64,000 nt of DNA from Alloprevotella sp. (lineage in GTDB: Bacteria; Bacteroidota; Bacteroidia; Bacteroidales; Bacteroidaceae): the NCBI GenBank assembly GCA_017478625.1, contig JAFVDF010000009.1:62001-126000 (forward strand), written 5' to 3'. Positions within the stretch are counted from its first letter, which is position 1. Every line of letters begins with the position of its first letter. The notes beneath the pieces were generated by a model. It did not search any database and had not been told where the DNA came from. It was given only the letters and a program-made list of their open reading frames with translations. A program made the translations under genes and the position numbers. Shown here piece after piece: positions 1 to 9,424 of this stretch.

Positions 1-840
1 CTCTATCGCAGCCTTTGCTTTGGTCGCAGCCATCTGTGCAGCCTCGCTATCTTCGGCCTCTTCTGGCGAAAGGCGATAAGTCTCTGCCCGACGCACTAAA
101 TCCTTGACAACTTCTCCGCCTGCAATCAAGCCCGCGGTCGCCGGAACAAAAGCATTACTCGCAGGGATAGTCCGACGGTCTGTGCATTTCCTCATGTCCT
201 TGTCCGGACAGATGCAATGGAAGCGACATGAAATTTCCGGCTGATCTATGGGTTCCAGTGGCTCCTCTTCGCTCCAGACACATTTCAGTTTTGGAATACG
301 AAGGGTACGAAGTTTCCGCCGTATAACCTTAGCCAGTGGGTCCATGCGGGTCTGGGAAATATCGCTTATTCGAAAAGCTGTCGGGTCCATTTTATTGGCT
401 GCTCCCATACAAGAAATGATGGGTACGCCTAGTTCATGGCAACGACGGATTAGGTCTATCTTGGCTGTTACCGTATCAATGCAGTCCACTACATAGTCAA
501 ACAGACTCAGGTCAATCGTATCGGCATTTTCCGGCAGGTAGAACTGCTGATATTTCGTAACGGCACAGCGCGGATTGATATCGCGGATGCGCTGTTCTAC
601 CACGTCAACCTTATATTGCCCCACCGTACTGAGCGTGGCTATAATCTGACGGTTCACATTTGTAAGGCAAATACGGTCGTCGTCTATGACATCAATGGCT
701 CCCACGCCCGAACGCGCCAACACCTCTACTACATATCCACCGACACCGCCCACGCCAAAAACGGCCACGCGACTTCCGGCCAGCGTATCTATTGCGGGCT
801 TTCCGAGCAGTAATTGTGTACGGCTAAACTGGTTCTGCAT
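1..840 (-). CDS. tcdA: tRNA threonylcarbamoyladenosine dehydratase TcdA (C-terminus outside window)
   Basis: E1-like ThiF/MoeB-fold enzyme. TcdA (CsdL) uses ATP to cyclise the t6A modification at position 37 of ANN-decoding tRNAs to ct6A; it is cytoplasmic. Translating the minus strand from the ATG at 838-840 gives an open frame of 280 codons to the window edge, starting MQNQFSRTQLLLG. The nucleotide-binding glycine loop GVGGVGG is at residues 29-35, followed by an acidic strand end (VIDDD) and the Asn-Arg-Gln motif (NVNRQ, about 61-65) of this family. The later DCIDTVTAK segment and CMGAANKMDPT segment are also family-typical. It starts 26 bases after the hflX stop, on the same strand, so the two are probably co-transcribed and both act on translation. 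A generic ThiF/HesA protein is the alternative, but the N-terminal pattern fits TcdA best. Confidence 0.88.
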   Translation of the reverse strand, partial: MQNQFSRTQLLLGKPAIDTLAGSRVAVFGVGGVGGYVVEVLARSGVGAIDVIDDDRICLTNVNRQIIATLSTVGQYKVDVVEQRIRDINPRCAVTKYQQFYLPENADTIDLSLFDYVVDCIDTVTAKIDLIRRCHELGVPIISCMGAANKMDPTAFRISDISQTRMDPLAKVIRRKLRTLRIPKLKCVWSEEEPLEPIDQPEISCRFHCICPDKDMRKCTDRRTIPASNAFVPATAGLIAGGEVVKDLVRRAETYRLSPEEAEDSEAAQMAATKAKAAIE

Positions 841-866
841 AATATATTTATCAAGGAGTAAGCAAT

Positions 867-2120
867 CTATTCGTCCGGGTAGTCAGCGTAGAGAAAGTCG
901 TTATACGGGTATTTCTGCACATGTAGTTGCTTGACGCGTTGATATAGGAGCTTGCGGAAATCTTCTATATTCGTACGCTCTAAGGCGCTGACAAAAATAC
1001 AATCTTCACCCAGCCGAGACATCCATGTATGTTGCAAATCGGATAGGGAAATATTTTCTCGCGTGGCTGGTGTCAGGTCGTCGGCCTCTTTTTCCGTCCA
1101 AGTATAGGCGTCTATCTTATTAAAGACTAATAGCGTAGGCGTTTCAGCACAGCCCAAATCAGCCAGAGTCTTATTTACCACTTCGATTTGTTCCTCAAAA
1201 TCGGGATGGGAAATATCAACTACATGAATAAGCAGGTCGGCTTCGCGCATTTCATCCAGCGTGCTACGGAAAGAGTCCACCAATTCTGTCGGAATCTTAC
1301 GGATAAAACCCACGGTATCCGTCATAAGAAACGGTAAGTTCTCGATAACAATTTTTCGCACCGTGGTATCAAGCGTGGCAAAGAGCTTGTTCTCTGCAAA
1401 AACCTCTGTCTTGGCCAAGAGATTAAGCCACGTGGATTTTCCCACATTGGTATAGCCAACGAGAGCCGTGCGGATAAGTCGGCCTCGGTTGCCGCGCTGC
1501 GTTCTCTTCTGCTTGTCAATTTCTGCGAGCCTACCTTTGAGCAATGACATACGGTTCAGGATTATACGGCGGTCCATCTCAAGTTGTGTCTCGCCCGGAC
1601 CACGCAGTCCGACACTTCCTTTTCCGCCTCCGCTACCCGAGCCGCCACCTTGGCGCTCCAAGTGAGTCCACATCCTAGTCAAGCGAGGCAACATATACTT
1701 GTATTGTGCCAGTTCGACCTGTGTCTTAGCCGCTGCAGTCTGGGCGCGCATCGCAAAGATATCCAAAATCAGCTGCGTGCGGTCCACAACGCGCACTTCG
1801 AGGGCTTTCTCGATGTTGCGGATTTGCTTGGCAGAAAGCTCGTCGTCGAAAATAACGAGGTCCACCGCTCTGTCGGCGTCCGCTTCAGCATCTATAAACG
1901 CACGAATCTCTTCCAGTTTTCCCTGTCCTACGTAGGTCGTGCTGAGAGGCTGGTCTATGCGTTGCGTAAACTGTCGGACAGTCTCAGCCCCAGCCGTTTC
2001 GGCCAGAAAAGCCAGTTCGTCCAGATAGTCCAACGTCTTGCGTTCGTTTTGAAAACGGGTTATCAACGCCACAAGTACAGCTCTCTCTTTTCGGTTCTTT
2101 ATCTGTTCTATTTCTATCAT
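867..2120 (-). CDS. hflX: Ribosome-associated GTPase HflX
   Basis: HflX binds the 50S subunit and splits stalled or stressed ribosomes using GTP. The product is 417 residues from the chosen start. An N-terminal HflX domain (about 1-150) ends in a Gly/Ser-rich linker (about 158-168) and the family signature GLRGPGETQLE (171-181). The G domain follows: P-loop GYTNVGKS at 222-229, DTVGF for G3, and NKID for G4. A longer frame begins at 2189, but its extra 23 residues are not HflX-like and would cross the promoter-like box at 2135-2142, so the ATG at 2118-2120 is preferred. The stop lies 26 bases before tcdA. Upstream, between this gene and the Sel1 gene, sits a triple palindromic repeat (2241-2295). 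Confidence 0.95.
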   Translation of the reverse strand: MIEIEQIKNRKERAVLVALITRFQNERKTLDYLDELAFLAETAGAETVRQFTQRIDQPLSTTYVGQGKLEEIRAFIDAEADADRAVDLVIFDDELSAKQIRNIEKALEVRVVDRTQLILDIFAMRAQTAAAKTQVELAQYKYMLPRLTRMWTHLERQGGGSGSGGGKGSVGLRGPGETQLEMDRRIILNRMSLLKGRLAEIDKQKRTQRGNRGRLIRTALVGYTNVGKSTWLNLLAKTEVFAENKLFATLDTTVRKIVIENLPFLMTDTVGFIRKIPTELVDSFRSTLDEMREADLLIHVVDISHPDFEEQIEVVNKTLADLGCAETPTLLVFNKIDAYTWTEKEADDLTPATRENISLSDLQHTWMSRLGEDCIFVSALERTNIEDFRKLLYQRVKQLHVQKYPYNDFLYADYPDE

Positions 2121-2134
2121 AATGAAATTTGTCG

Positions 2135-2142
2135 CGAAGATA
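2135..2142 (-). promoter_or_regulatory. -7 box for hflX-tcdA
   Basis: On the minus strand this reads TATCTTCG, a match to the Bacteroidota -7 element TAnnTTTG with the common TTCG variant. It ends 14 bases before the hflX ATG, which predicts a very short leader. A TTG lies 16 bases further upstream, closer than the usual 19-20, so only the -7 part is well supported. Confidence 0.5.
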
Positions 2143-2240
2143 ATTGTTTTCTTCCGTCCAACGAACATATCGGTTCGCTGGAGCCACATTTCTGAAAAAA
2201 TCTTCTTCTAATCTGTCCGTTTCATACTGCCACGTTCTGT

Positions 2241-2295
2241 TTCACAGTGTGAAATTCGGAGTTCACAGTGTGAAATTTGTATTTCACACTGTGAA
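2241..2295. repeat. Three 13-bp palindromes at 21-bp spacing, locus 1
   Basis: Three copies of TTCACA-S-TGTGAA (S is G, G, C) start at 2241, 2262 and 2283, so successive copies are exactly 21 bp apart with 8-bp spacers that all begin AT. Each arm is a perfect 6-bp inverted repeat around one central base. The array is about 100 bp upstream of the hflX -7 box. The same arrangement recurs at 50511-50565. A dimeric regulator bound on one face of the helix would fit two-turn spacing, but no such regulator can be named from the sequence. Confidence 0.9.
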
Positions 2296-2319
2296 ACGCA
2301 AAAGCGTATTATACTGTGG

Positions 2320-3585
2320 TCAGTTTAGATTATGGCGCAGAAAACTTTCTGCTGAACGCCTGACGGGAGAATCGGACTTCGCAGCCAACTCAAGCCAGCT
2401 ACGCGCCTCGCGCAAGTTCTGACGAACCCCCACTCCGCGGTAATAGAGCAGTCCTATATTATATTGTGCTTCTGGTACTCCGTGCTTGGCTGACAATTCA
2501 AACCAAGTGGCCGCTTTCTGCCAGTTCTGTTCGCCGGCCTCGCCCGTAGCATAAAGTCGGCCTAAGGCATACTCTGCCGGCGCGTAGCCCTGCACGGCTG
2601 CGCGGGAGAAAAACTCAAGTGCCTTAGCCTTGTCGGCCACTGTGCCCGCCCCTTCTTCATACGCCACGGCTAAATTAAATTGGGCCTCGGACAGACGTTG
2701 CTCTGCAGCCTTACGATACCAACTGAAGGCTGTATTATAATTCTGCGCCACCCCGTCTCCCTGCGCATAGCGTGTTCCGAGATCGTTCTGAGCCTGTGCG
2801 AATCCGCTGTCGGCGGCTACTACCAGCCAGCGCAGACGTTCTTTTTTCTCGCTACATAATTTTGACAAATGATAGGCCGCTTCTGCCAGTCCGTTGGAGG
2901 TTGCTTTTTCGTACCAGACACGAGCTTTTGCCTCGTCGGAGGGAGTCCCCATCCCTTTCAAATAGCAATAGGCCAGACTCAATTGGCCTTCGGCATGACC
3001 TGCCTTTGCGGCACGTTCGTAGTAGGCAAAAGCGCGCGCTGAGTCTTGAGCAATTCCGTCGCCGAACTCGCTCATTCCGCCAAGCATAAAGAGTGCGGCC
3101 GAGTCACCACGTTCGGCCAATCGGCTATACCATTTGGCAGCCTCGGCCCGATTAGGGGGCACTTCTGTACCTTTATAGTAGAGGCCGGCGAGTTCCTGCT
3201 GGGCTTTTATATTTCCGCCCTCGGCGGCCTGTATATAATAGGAGAGGGCCTCGGAAAGGTTCTTTTCTTCCCCAACTCCCATGCGCAACATTTCAGCCAG
3301 CAGAAATGCTCCCTCTGCATTATGTTGCGAGGCGGCCTGACGATACAGTCTGGCGGCTTCCACATCATCTTGCGCCACACCTCGGCCTTGATGATAGAGC
3401 ACACCCAGCTGTACCTGTGCGTCAGTATTGCCTTTCTGCGCAGCCTTATCCAATGATTTCACGGCATCGGCTAACTGGCCACTCTTCAGATAGGCCATAC
3501 CCCACCGATATTCGTTTTGTGCTTTTTGTGCCGACACCCAAATGACACAAACCGCCCACAAAAAAAGAAGTGATATGCGGCGCAT
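2320..3585 (-). CDS. Secreted Sel1-repeat (tetratricopeptide-like) protein
   Basis: 421 residues with an N-terminal signal peptide (MRRISLLFLWAVCVIWVSAQ, cleavage near residue 20) followed by a solenoid of about ten Sel1-like repeats of roughly 36 residues. The repeated pattern is A-x-x-x-LG-x-x-Y-x-x-G-x-G-V-x-x-[ND]-x-x-x-A-x-x-[WY]-[YF]-x-x-A-A. Sel1 repeats form alpha-alpha superhelices that bind proteins, so this is likely a periplasmic or surface adaptor; partners cannot be read from sequence. It lies 12 bases downstream of a second Sel1 gene (3598-4362) that has no signal peptide, and both follow tyrS, so a three-gene transcript is likely. Specific function unknown. Confidence 0.9.
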   Translation of the reverse strand: MRRISLLFLWAVCVIWVSAQKAQNEYRWGMAYLKSGQLADAVKSLDKAAQKGNTDAQVQLGVLYHQGRGVAQDDVEAARLYRQAASQHNAEGAFLLAEMLRMGVGEEKNLSEALSYYIQAAEGGNIKAQQELAGLYYKGTEVPPNRAEAAKWYSRLAERGDSAALFMLGGMSEFGDGIAQDSARAFAYYERAAKAGHAEGQLSLAYCYLKGMGTPSDEAKARVWYEKATSNGLAEAAYHLSKLCSEKKERLRWLVVAADSGFAQAQNDLGTRYAQGDGVAQNYNTAFSWYRKAAEQRLSEAQFNLAVAYEEGAGTVADKAKALEFFSRAAVQGYAPAEYALGRLYATGEAGEQNWQKAATWFELSAKHGVPEAQYNIGLLYYRGVGVRQNLREARSWLELAAKSDSPVRRSAESFLRHNLN

Positions 3586-3597
3586 CGGCTAGTCGTT

Positions 3598-4362
3598 TTA
3601 GTTGTCAGACTTCTCGCCGGAAGTATCCCACTCGTCAAGATCGTAGGCTGCCATCTCCCGTAGCGTATGGTTGCGACACCTTAGCGTTTGTTCCAAGTAT
3701 TGTCGGGCCAACTTACGGTCGGATGCTATCTCATCGGCGCCTTCATAAAATATTTCGGCCAACTTATACACCGCGTCGTCAGAGCCTTTATCGGCTGCGT
3801 GTTTCAGCAGTTCTACGGCTGCTGTCGCATTGCGTCCGTGAGGATATCCATCCAGTTGGAAGAGAGCCAGATTATACAAGACAGCAGGATGCTCCTCCTG
3901 CTCCATCTCTTTGAACAACCTATAGGACTCAGCCAGATTTTGTTCCACGCCCCAGCCCGAACGAAGCTGCAGGGCATAGTTGTTTTTAGCGGTCACACTT
4001 CCCTGCTCCATTGCACGGCAGTTATAGACTGCCGCCTGCTCCTGGTTGCGCTCTAAGCCTATGCCGTAAAGCAACGCAAAGCCCAGATGCTCTAAGGCAA
4101 GCGTATCGTTGGCTTGTGCAGCCTGGCGGAACCACTCAAAAGCCTTTCCGCTATTCGCCTTCACGCCTACTCCGTACAGATAAAAGCGCCCCAGCAGGCT
4201 CTGAGCCTTAGGAAGTCCACTTTTTGCAGCCTTCAAGGCATAGGCAAAAGCCTGTTTCTGCTGCTTTTTGCCTTCCTTTGACAATAAAGCCGCCATATAA
4301 AACTGAGCCTCATTATTGCCTTGTTCGGCCAGAGGGAGAAGGGTATCTATAGATTGGTCCAT
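3598..4362 (-). CDS. Cytoplasmic Sel1-repeat protein
   Basis: 254 residues starting MDQSIDTLLPLAEQG, with no signal peptide or membrane segment. Sel1 repeats run through the first 200 or so residues (for example AQSLLGRFYLYGVGV and ALEHLGFALLYGIGL). The C-terminal 30 residues are acidic and non-repeat. It starts 8 bases after the tyrS stop and ends 12 bases before the secreted Sel1 paralogue. The pair could have arisen by duplication with gain or loss of a signal peptide. Role unknown; Sel1 proteins generally act as protein-protein scaffolds. Confidence 0.88.
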   Translation of the reverse strand: MDQSIDTLLPLAEQGNNEAQFYMAALLSKEGKKQQKQAFAYALKAAKSGLPKAQSLLGRFYLYGVGVKANSGKAFEWFRQAAQANDTLALEHLGFALLYGIGLERNQEQAAVYNCRAMEQGSVTAKNNYALQLRSGWGVEQNLAESYRLFKEMEQEEHPAVLYNLALFQLDGYPHGRNATAAVELLKHAADKGSDDAVYKLAEIFYEGADEIASDRKLARQYLEQTLRCRNHTLREMAAYDLDEWDTSGEKSDN

Positions 4363-4370
4363 GAGGCAAA

Positions 4371-5669
4371 TTAGTCTGTCACAGTGATAAGATAATAGTT
4401 CTTCTTACCGCGTTGCACAAGGAGGTATTTTCCGTCTATAAGGTCTTCGGCAGAAATCTCTGTGTCGAAAGCCGACAACTTCTCCTTGTTCAAACTTACA
4501 CCGCCACCCTGCACAAGTTTGCGCATCTCGCCTTTCGATGCAAAACATTGCGTGTGTTCGGCAAACAGATCAACCGCCTTACAACCTATTGCGGTCTGAC
4601 GAGAAATGCTGAACTGTGGCACACCGGAAAAGACGGCCAGCAATGTCTTCTCATCCAGTCGGAGCAGTTCCTCCTTGGTTGCTTTTCCAAAAAGAATGTT
4701 TGTGGCACTTATGGCCTTCTGCAATTCGTCTTCTCCGTGAACCATACGCGTAACCTCTTCGCCTAAGCGTTTTTGAAGAATGCGTCGGCCGGGATCTTGG
4801 CGATGTGCTTCGATAAGTGCTTCAATTTCATCTTTTGGAAGTGACGTGAAAATTTTAATATAACGCTCTGCATCGTCGTCAGCCACATTCAGCCAAAATT
4901 GATAGAATTCGTAGGGAGAAGTACGGTTTGCATCAAGCCACACATTGCCGTTTTCTGTTTTTCCGAACTTCTTTCCGTCAGATTTCGTAATGAGCGGGCA
5001 CGTTAAGGCAAAGACCTCGTTCTCTCCGCCCAAGGTGCGACGAATCAGCTCTGCACCAGTCGTGATATTTCCCCATTGGTCGGAACCGCCCATCTGTAGT
5101 TTGCAACCTTTGTGCTGATATAGATACAAAAAGTCATATCCCTGCAAAAGTTGGTAACTGAACTCCGTAAAAGAAAGTCCGTCGCGTGCTTCTCCATTAA
5201 GGCGCATTTTCACGCTGTCCTTAGCCATCATGTAGTTTACCGTAATATGCTTGCCGATATCACGAACGAATGCAAGGAAACCATAATCTTTCATCCAATC
5301 GTAATTATTGACCAGCTCGGCGCGGTTAGGAGCGTCGCTCTCAAAGTCAAGGAAGCGTGCCAGTTGCCCTTTGATGCACGCAATGTTATGGCTCAGCGTT
5401 TCCTCCGTCAATAGGTTGCGCTCCTGGCTCTTGCCCGAAGGATCTCCTATCATACCTGTAGCGCCACCGACCAGCGCAAGTGGCTTGTGACCGCAACGTT
5501 GGAGATGACGAAGCATCATTACTCCGCACAGATGGCCTATGTGTAGCGAGTCGGCCGTGGGATCTATGCCTACGTAAGCTGTTACAGTTTCTTTCTCGAA
5601 TAGTTCTTCCGTTCCGGGCATCATCTGGTGAATCATGCCACGCCATTTTAATTCTTCTACAAAATTCAT
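4371..5669 (-). CDS. tyrS: Tyrosyl-tRNA synthetase
   Basis: Class I aminoacyl-tRNA synthetase that charges tRNA-Tyr; 432 residues, normal for bacterial TyrRS. The HIGH motif is at residues 43-46 (SLHIGHLCG), the tyrosine-binding and GGSDQWGN segments are intact near the middle, and KFGKT serves as the KMSKS loop. A C-terminal S4-like RNA-binding region ends the protein ([10 protein letters not shown], then [19 protein letters not shown]). It is divergent from gltX, so two synthetase genes share one 178-bp intergenic region. The -7 box TACCTTTG on the minus strand (5704-5711) probably drives it and the two Sel1 genes downstream. Confidence 0.97.
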   Translation of the reverse strand: MNFVEELKWRGMIHQMMPGTEELFEKETVTAYVGIDPTADSLHIGHLCGVMMLRHLQRCGHKPLALVGGATGMIGDPSGKSQERNLLTEETLSHNIACIKGQLARFLDFESDAPNRAELVNNYDWMKDYGFLAFVRDIGKHITVNYMMAKDSVKMRLNGEARDGLSFTEFSYQLLQGYDFLYLYQHKGCKLQMGGSDQWGNITTGAELIRRTLGGENEVFALTCPLITKSDGKKFGKTENGNVWLDANRTSPYEFYQFWLNVADDDAERYIKIFTSLPKDEIEALIEAHRQDPGRRILQKRLGEEVTRMVHGEDELQKAISATNILFGKATKEELLRLDEKTLLAVFSGVPQFSISRQTAIGCKAVDLFAEHTQCFASKGEMRKLVQGGGVSLNKEKLSAFDTEISAEDLIDGKYLLVQRGKKNYYLITVTD

Positions 5670-5703
5670 TTATCTATAAGTTTGCTTGTTCAATTATTGC
5701 GCA

Positions 5704-5711
5704 CAAAGGTA
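5704..5711 (-). promoter_or_regulatory. -7 box for tyrS operon
   Basis: Minus strand reads TACCTTTG, a full match to TAnnTTTG, 34 bases upstream of the tyrS ATG. No clear TTTG was found at the expected -33 distance. Confidence 0.5.
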
Positions 5712-5720
5712 CGATTTTTT

Positions 5721-5780
5721 CATTGCATAATGGAGCGAACTCACTGCTTAATACGTTTTTTCCACCCAATAATACAATTT
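5721..5780. repeat. Fragment of CATAATG-type palindromic element
   Basis: The first part (ATTGCATAATGG) matches the left arm of the nested palindrome at 18617, and the second part (from 5745: TTAATAC, then TTTTTCCACCCAATAATAC) resembles that element's right end. The middle is missing, so this looks like an internally deleted, decayed copy lying between divergent tyrS and gltX. Similarity judged by eye. Confidence 0.5.
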
Positions 5781-5812
5781 GTCCACACTACGGCGCTTCA
5801 AGGAATTTGTTG

Positions 5813-5820
5813 TATCTTCG
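5813..5820 (+). promoter_or_regulatory. -7 box for gltX operon
   Basis: TATCTTCG, 27 bases before the gltX ATG at 5848. No good -33 TTTG at 19-20 bases. The box lies downstream of the alternative upstream start (5779), which argues for the shorter gltX product. Confidence 0.5.
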
Positions 5821-5847
5821 CACAAAATAAACCAAACCAATCTATTT

Positions 5848-7383
5848 ATGACAACAAGAAACGTGCGCGTACGCTTCGCCCCCAGCCCCACAGGTCCGCT
5901 CCATATCGGCGGAGTACGCACTGCGCTTTACAACTACCTGTTTGCACGCCAGCACGGCGGTAAGTTGATTTTCCGTATCGAGGACACAGACAGCCGTCGC
6001 TTTGTTCCAGGTGCCGAAGAATATATCATAGAGAGTTTTAAATGGCTCGGAATCGAATTTGACGAAGGTGTTTCCTTTGGAGGCAATTATGGGCCCTACC
6101 GACAGAGCGAACGTCGCGACATATACAAGCATTATGTAGAGCAGTTGCTCAATACAGGAAAAGCCTATATGGCTTTTGACACACCGGAAGAACTGGATGC
6201 CTGCCGTGAGCGTATTCCCAATTTCCAATACGACGCTCATACGCGCGGAAATATGCGCAATTCGCTCACACTGGATAAGGAAACCGTCGAAAAGCTCCTT
6301 TCTGAAGGTGCACAGTATGTAGTACGGTTCAAAGTGGAGCCTGATGAAGATGTGTGCGTCAATGATATCATCCGAGGCAAGGTTGTCATCAACTCAAACA
6401 TCCTTGATGATAAAGTACTGTATAAATCTGCCGACCAACTGCCCACATACCATCTGGCCAACATCGTAGATGACCACTTGATGGAAATATCCCATGTCAT
6501 CAGAGGCGAGGAGTGGCTCCCGAGTGCTCCTTTGCACGTCCTCCTTTATCGGGCTTTCGGATGGGAAGATACGATGCCCGAATTCGCACACCTACCCCTT
6601 CTGCTGAAACCAGACGGAAAGGGAAAACTTTCCAAACGCGACGGAGACAGACTCGGCTTCCCTGTGTTCCCTCTACAATGGAATGACCCGAAAACAGGGG
6701 AGATTTCTTCAGGATACCGCGAAAGCGGATACCTACCCCAGGCCGTTATAAACTTCCTCGCCTTGCTGGGTTGGAATCCAGGCACAGACCAAGAAATACT
6801 ATCTTTGGACGAACTCGTAGCACAGTTCAATCTGTCAAAATGTTCGAAGGCTGGCGCAAAATTTGACTACGTTAAAGGAACTTGGTTCAACCACGAATAC
6901 ATTCTCCTAAGCAACGACGAGACACTTGCCCCCCATTTCGAAAAAATCCTATCTAACAACGGCATAAATGCCTCCCACGAACAGGTTGTAAAGGTTCTGG
7001 CTTTAATGAAAAGCCGTGTAAATTTCATCAAGGAACTCTGGCCACTCTGTAAGTTCTTCTTCGTTGCTCCTGATACTTATGACGAAAAAACAGTGCGTAA
7101 GCGCTGGAAAGAGCAAAGCCCTCGGCAGATAGCAGAACTCTATGAGGTACTCAAAGATCTTGAAGATTTCAGCATGGAAGCCCAAGAAGCAGCCGTAAAC
7201 CAATGGATTGAGGCTTGTGACTATAAGTTGGGCGATGTAATGAATGCTTGGAGACTCACATTGGTCGGCGAAGGCAAAGGACCGCACATGTACGAGATTT
7301 CTACATTCCTGGGAAAAGCCGAAACGCTACAGCGCATGCAGAAAGCACTCAACACGCTGTCTGCTGAACCGCTTATGGAATAA
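5848..7383 (+). CDS. gltX: Glutamyl-tRNA synthetase
   Basis: Charges tRNA-Glu with glutamate. 511 residues from the ATG at 5848, beginning [19 protein letters not shown], the canonical N-terminus; the longer frame from 5779 adds 23 unrelated residues and precedes the promoter box. The class I HIGH-type motif is HIGG at 19-22 and the KMSKS-type loop is KLSKR near residue 260. The C-terminal anticodon-binding helical region is complete. It heads a compact plus-strand run (MATE exporter 16 bases later, then a kinase-like gene and a phosphoesterase). Confidence 0.97.
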   Translation: MTTRNVRVRFAPSPTGPLHIGGVRTALYNYLFARQHGGKLIFRIEDTDSRRFVPGAEEYIIESFKWLGIEFDEGVSFGGNYGPYRQSERRDIYKHYVEQLLNTGKAYMAFDTPEELDACRERIPNFQYDAHTRGNMRNSLTLDKETVEKLLSEGAQYVVRFKVEPDEDVCVNDIIRGKVVINSNILDDKVLYKSADQLPTYHLANIVDDHLMEISHVIRGEEWLPSAPLHVLLYRAFGWEDTMPEFAHLPLLLKPDGKGKLSKRDGDRLGFPVFPLQWNDPKTGEISSGYRESGYLPQAVINFLALLGWNPGTDQEILSLDELVAQFNLSKCSKAGAKFDYVKGTWFNHEYILLSNDETLAPHFEKILSNNGINASHEQVVKVLALMKSRVNFIKELWPLCKFFFVAPDTYDEKTVRKRWKEQSPRQIAELYEVLKDLEDFSMEAQEAAVNQWIEACDYKLGDVMNAWRLTLVGEGKGPHMYEISTFLGKAETLQRMQKALNTLSAEPLME

Positions 7384-7399
7384 CACATTTTCCCTGTCT

Positions 7400-8797
7400 A
7401 TGGCCGTCACTAATCAGGAGTTTCTGCAACTTGGAGAGCGCCCCGTCGGAGCACTCCTATGGCAGTACGCCCTCCCAGCCATTATTGCTATGGCGGCATC
7501 GTCTGTCTATAATATTATAGACGGCATTTTCATCGGACAAGGTGTCGGACCGGAAGCCATCATGGGGCTGGCGCTTACCAGTCCTGTGATGTCGATGACT
7601 TCGGCGTTTGGAGCGATGGTTGGCGTAGGTGGTTCGACGCTGATGTCAGTACGTCTGGGACAACGCGATTATCGGACGGCGCAAGATATCTTGGACAACG
7701 TCCTGTTTCTTAATGTGGTGATGGGATTAGGTCTTGGGCTGATTCTGCAAGTCTTTCTAGAGCCAATTTTGCGCTATTTCGGAGCCAGCGATGTTACCCT
7801 GGGTCCTGCGTACGACTTTATGACCGTCATCTTGCTCGGTAATGTCATCACACATCTCTATCTGGGCATGAACGCGCTACTGCGCTCTACAAACAGACCA
7901 CGGCAGGCAATGATTGCTACGATAGGGACCGTTGTCTGCAACTGCCTGCTTGCTCCGATTTTCATATTTGTATTTAGATGGGGCATACGCGGAGCAGCTG
8001 CCGCCACCGTGACGTCACAACTTATCATGCTCTGCTGGCAATTTCGCCTCTTTTCAGACCAGCAGAACCTTGTCCACTTGCACCGCGGAAAGCCTCGCCT
8101 AAGCCTGCGCATTATAAAGAAAGCCCTTGTTGTAGGCTTGCCACAATTCTTGATAAACCTCTGCGCCTGTCTCGTTACGATACTGATGACGCGAAGCCTG
8201 ACACATTTCGGTAGCATTACCGACGTAGGGGGCGACATAGCCGTAGGAGGCTATGGCATAAGCAACCGTCTGGTCTTGTTTATTTTTATGGTCATCATCG
8301 GGCTCAACCAAGGCATGCAACCTATTGCGGGCTACAATTTCGGGGCGAAAAAATACGACAGACTATTGCGTGTGCTCAAACTGACGCTTGTGGCAGCCTT
8401 TCTCTTTACGACAGTAGGCTGGGCTATATCGCTACTTTTTACTGAACCCCTCGTGACGCTCTTTGCAAAGGACTCACCCGAACTTATCACGCAGGGCGTA
8501 AAAAGTTTGCGTATCAACGTGGCCATCTTCCCGCTTGTAAGCATTCAGGTTATAGCCGTAGCTTTTTTTCAGAGTATCGGCTATGCAGGAATGAGTATTT
8601 TCCACTCGCTGACAAGGCAGTTGTTATTTCTCGTCCCGCTCATTCTGTTACTTCCGCACCTCTTTTCCGACCCCGTCATAGGCGTGTTGGCCGCATTGCC
8701 TATCAGCGATGCAATGGCCTTTCTCTTGGCAGTGGCCATGCTTATTTGGCAGGTGCGTAAGTTTAAGAAAGAAATGAAACGCTCCAACCAATCATAA
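7400..8797 (+). CDS. MATE family multidrug/cation antiporter
   Basis: 465 residues from the ATG at 7400 (MAVTNQEFLQLGERPVGALLWQ). About twelve hydrophobic segments form two homologous halves (PF01554 repeats), beginning with QYALPAIIAMAASSVYNIIDGIF, a typical MATE opening segment, and GLNQGMQPIAGYNFGA in the second half, a conserved MATE motif. These inner-membrane exporters couple Na+ or H+ entry to export of cationic compounds; substrate cannot be predicted. The gene lies 16 bases after gltX and 12 bases before the kinase-like gene, so it is probably in the gltX operon. The much longer frame from 7244 overlaps gltX and is rejected. Confidence 0.92.
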   Translation: MAVTNQEFLQLGERPVGALLWQYALPAIIAMAASSVYNIIDGIFIGQGVGPEAIMGLALTSPVMSMTSAFGAMVGVGGSTLMSVRLGQRDYRTAQDILDNVLFLNVVMGLGLGLILQVFLEPILRYFGASDVTLGPAYDFMTVILLGNVITHLYLGMNALLRSTNRPRQAMIATIGTVVCNCLLAPIFIFVFRWGIRGAAAATVTSQLIMLCWQFRLFSDQQNLVHLHRGKPRLSLRIIKKALVVGLPQFLINLCACLVTILMTRSLTHFGSITDVGGDIAVGGYGISNRLVLFIFMVIIGLNQGMQPIAGYNFGAKKYDRLLRVLKLTLVAAFLFTTVGWAISLLFTEPLVTLFAKDSPELITQGVKSLRINVAIFPLVSIQVIAVAFFQSIGYAGMSIFHSLTRQLLFLVPLILLLPHLFSDPVIGVLAALPISDAMAFLLAVAMLIWQVRKFKKEMKRSNQS

Positions 8798-8809
8798 AAT
8801 TCCATAAAG

Positions 8810-9424
8810 ATGCAACCATTTATCATCAATGTAGGTCGCCAACTCGGGGCTGGTGGACGCCAAGTGGGCCGACTTTTATCCACAGAGTTCGGACTAACCT
8901 ACTATGACCACGAAATTCTGACCATAGCCGCTAAGGAGAGTGGTTATTGCGAAGAAGTTTTTCGTCAAAAGGACGAGCGTAAGGGATTTGTTGCACAAGC
9001 CATCCGACTGACAGCACCCTTTACCCATGCCGGCTCATACTACCATGAATCGCTTTCAGATGAAGAACTGTTTCGTTTCCAAAGCGAAGCCATCCGCAAG
9101 GCCGCCGCGCAGGGAAATTGTATCTTCATAGGCAGAGCAGCCGATTACGTGCTACGCGATTTTCCGCGTTGTCTGAACATTTTTCTTACGGCAGACCATG
9201 CAGACCGTGTTCGCGCGATTATGAAACGCCGTGATGTAGACGAAAAGACCGCCACCTCTATTCTGCGAAAAGGCGATAACCGACGTGCACAATTCTATAA
9301 CTATTACACCGCAAAGACTTGGGGCGCCGCAGAAACCTACGATTTTTGTCTTAATACCTCCCGACTGGGCATAGAAGGAACGGCCCAACTCATAGCCCAA
9401 TATATTCGCCAGCGATTTACCTGA
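8810..9424 (+). CDS. Cytidylate kinase-like family protein
   Basis: 204 residues. The N-terminus MQPFIINVGRQLGAGGRQVGR carries a degenerate P-loop (GRQLGAGGRQVG) as in the cytidylate-kinase-like family PF13189, and continues with LSTEFGLTYYDHEIL, a typical nucleotide-kinase second segment. CIFIGRAADYVL and LNIFLTADHADRVRAI match the core beta strands and LID region. It is a soluble P-loop kinase of unknown substrate; the organism would be expected to have a separate true cmk. It overlaps the next gene by one base (TGATG), so the two are translationally linked. Confidence 0.82.
   Translation: MQPFIINVGRQLGAGGRQVGRLLSTEFGLTYYDHEILTIAAKESGYCEEVFRQKDERKGFVAQAIRLTAPFTHAGSYYHESLSDEELFRFQSEAIRKAAAQGNCIFIGRAADYVLRDFPRCLNIFLTADHADRVRAIMKRRDVDEKTATSILRKGDNRRAQFYNYYTAKTWGAAETYDFCLNTSRLGIEGTAQLIAQYIRQRFT

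Noticed and set aside
1584..2195. Long open frame (203 codons) on the plus strand opposite hflX
   Set aside because: It is antisense to a well-conserved GTPase gene, has no recognisable domain, and mirrors hflX codon structure.
2241..2295. CRISPR array
   Set aside because: Units are only 13 bp, palindromic, with 8-bp spacers that are themselves similar, and no cas gene is present.
5779..5847. Upstream extension of gltX
   Set aside because: The extra residues are not synthetase-like and lie upstream of the -7 box at 5813-5820.
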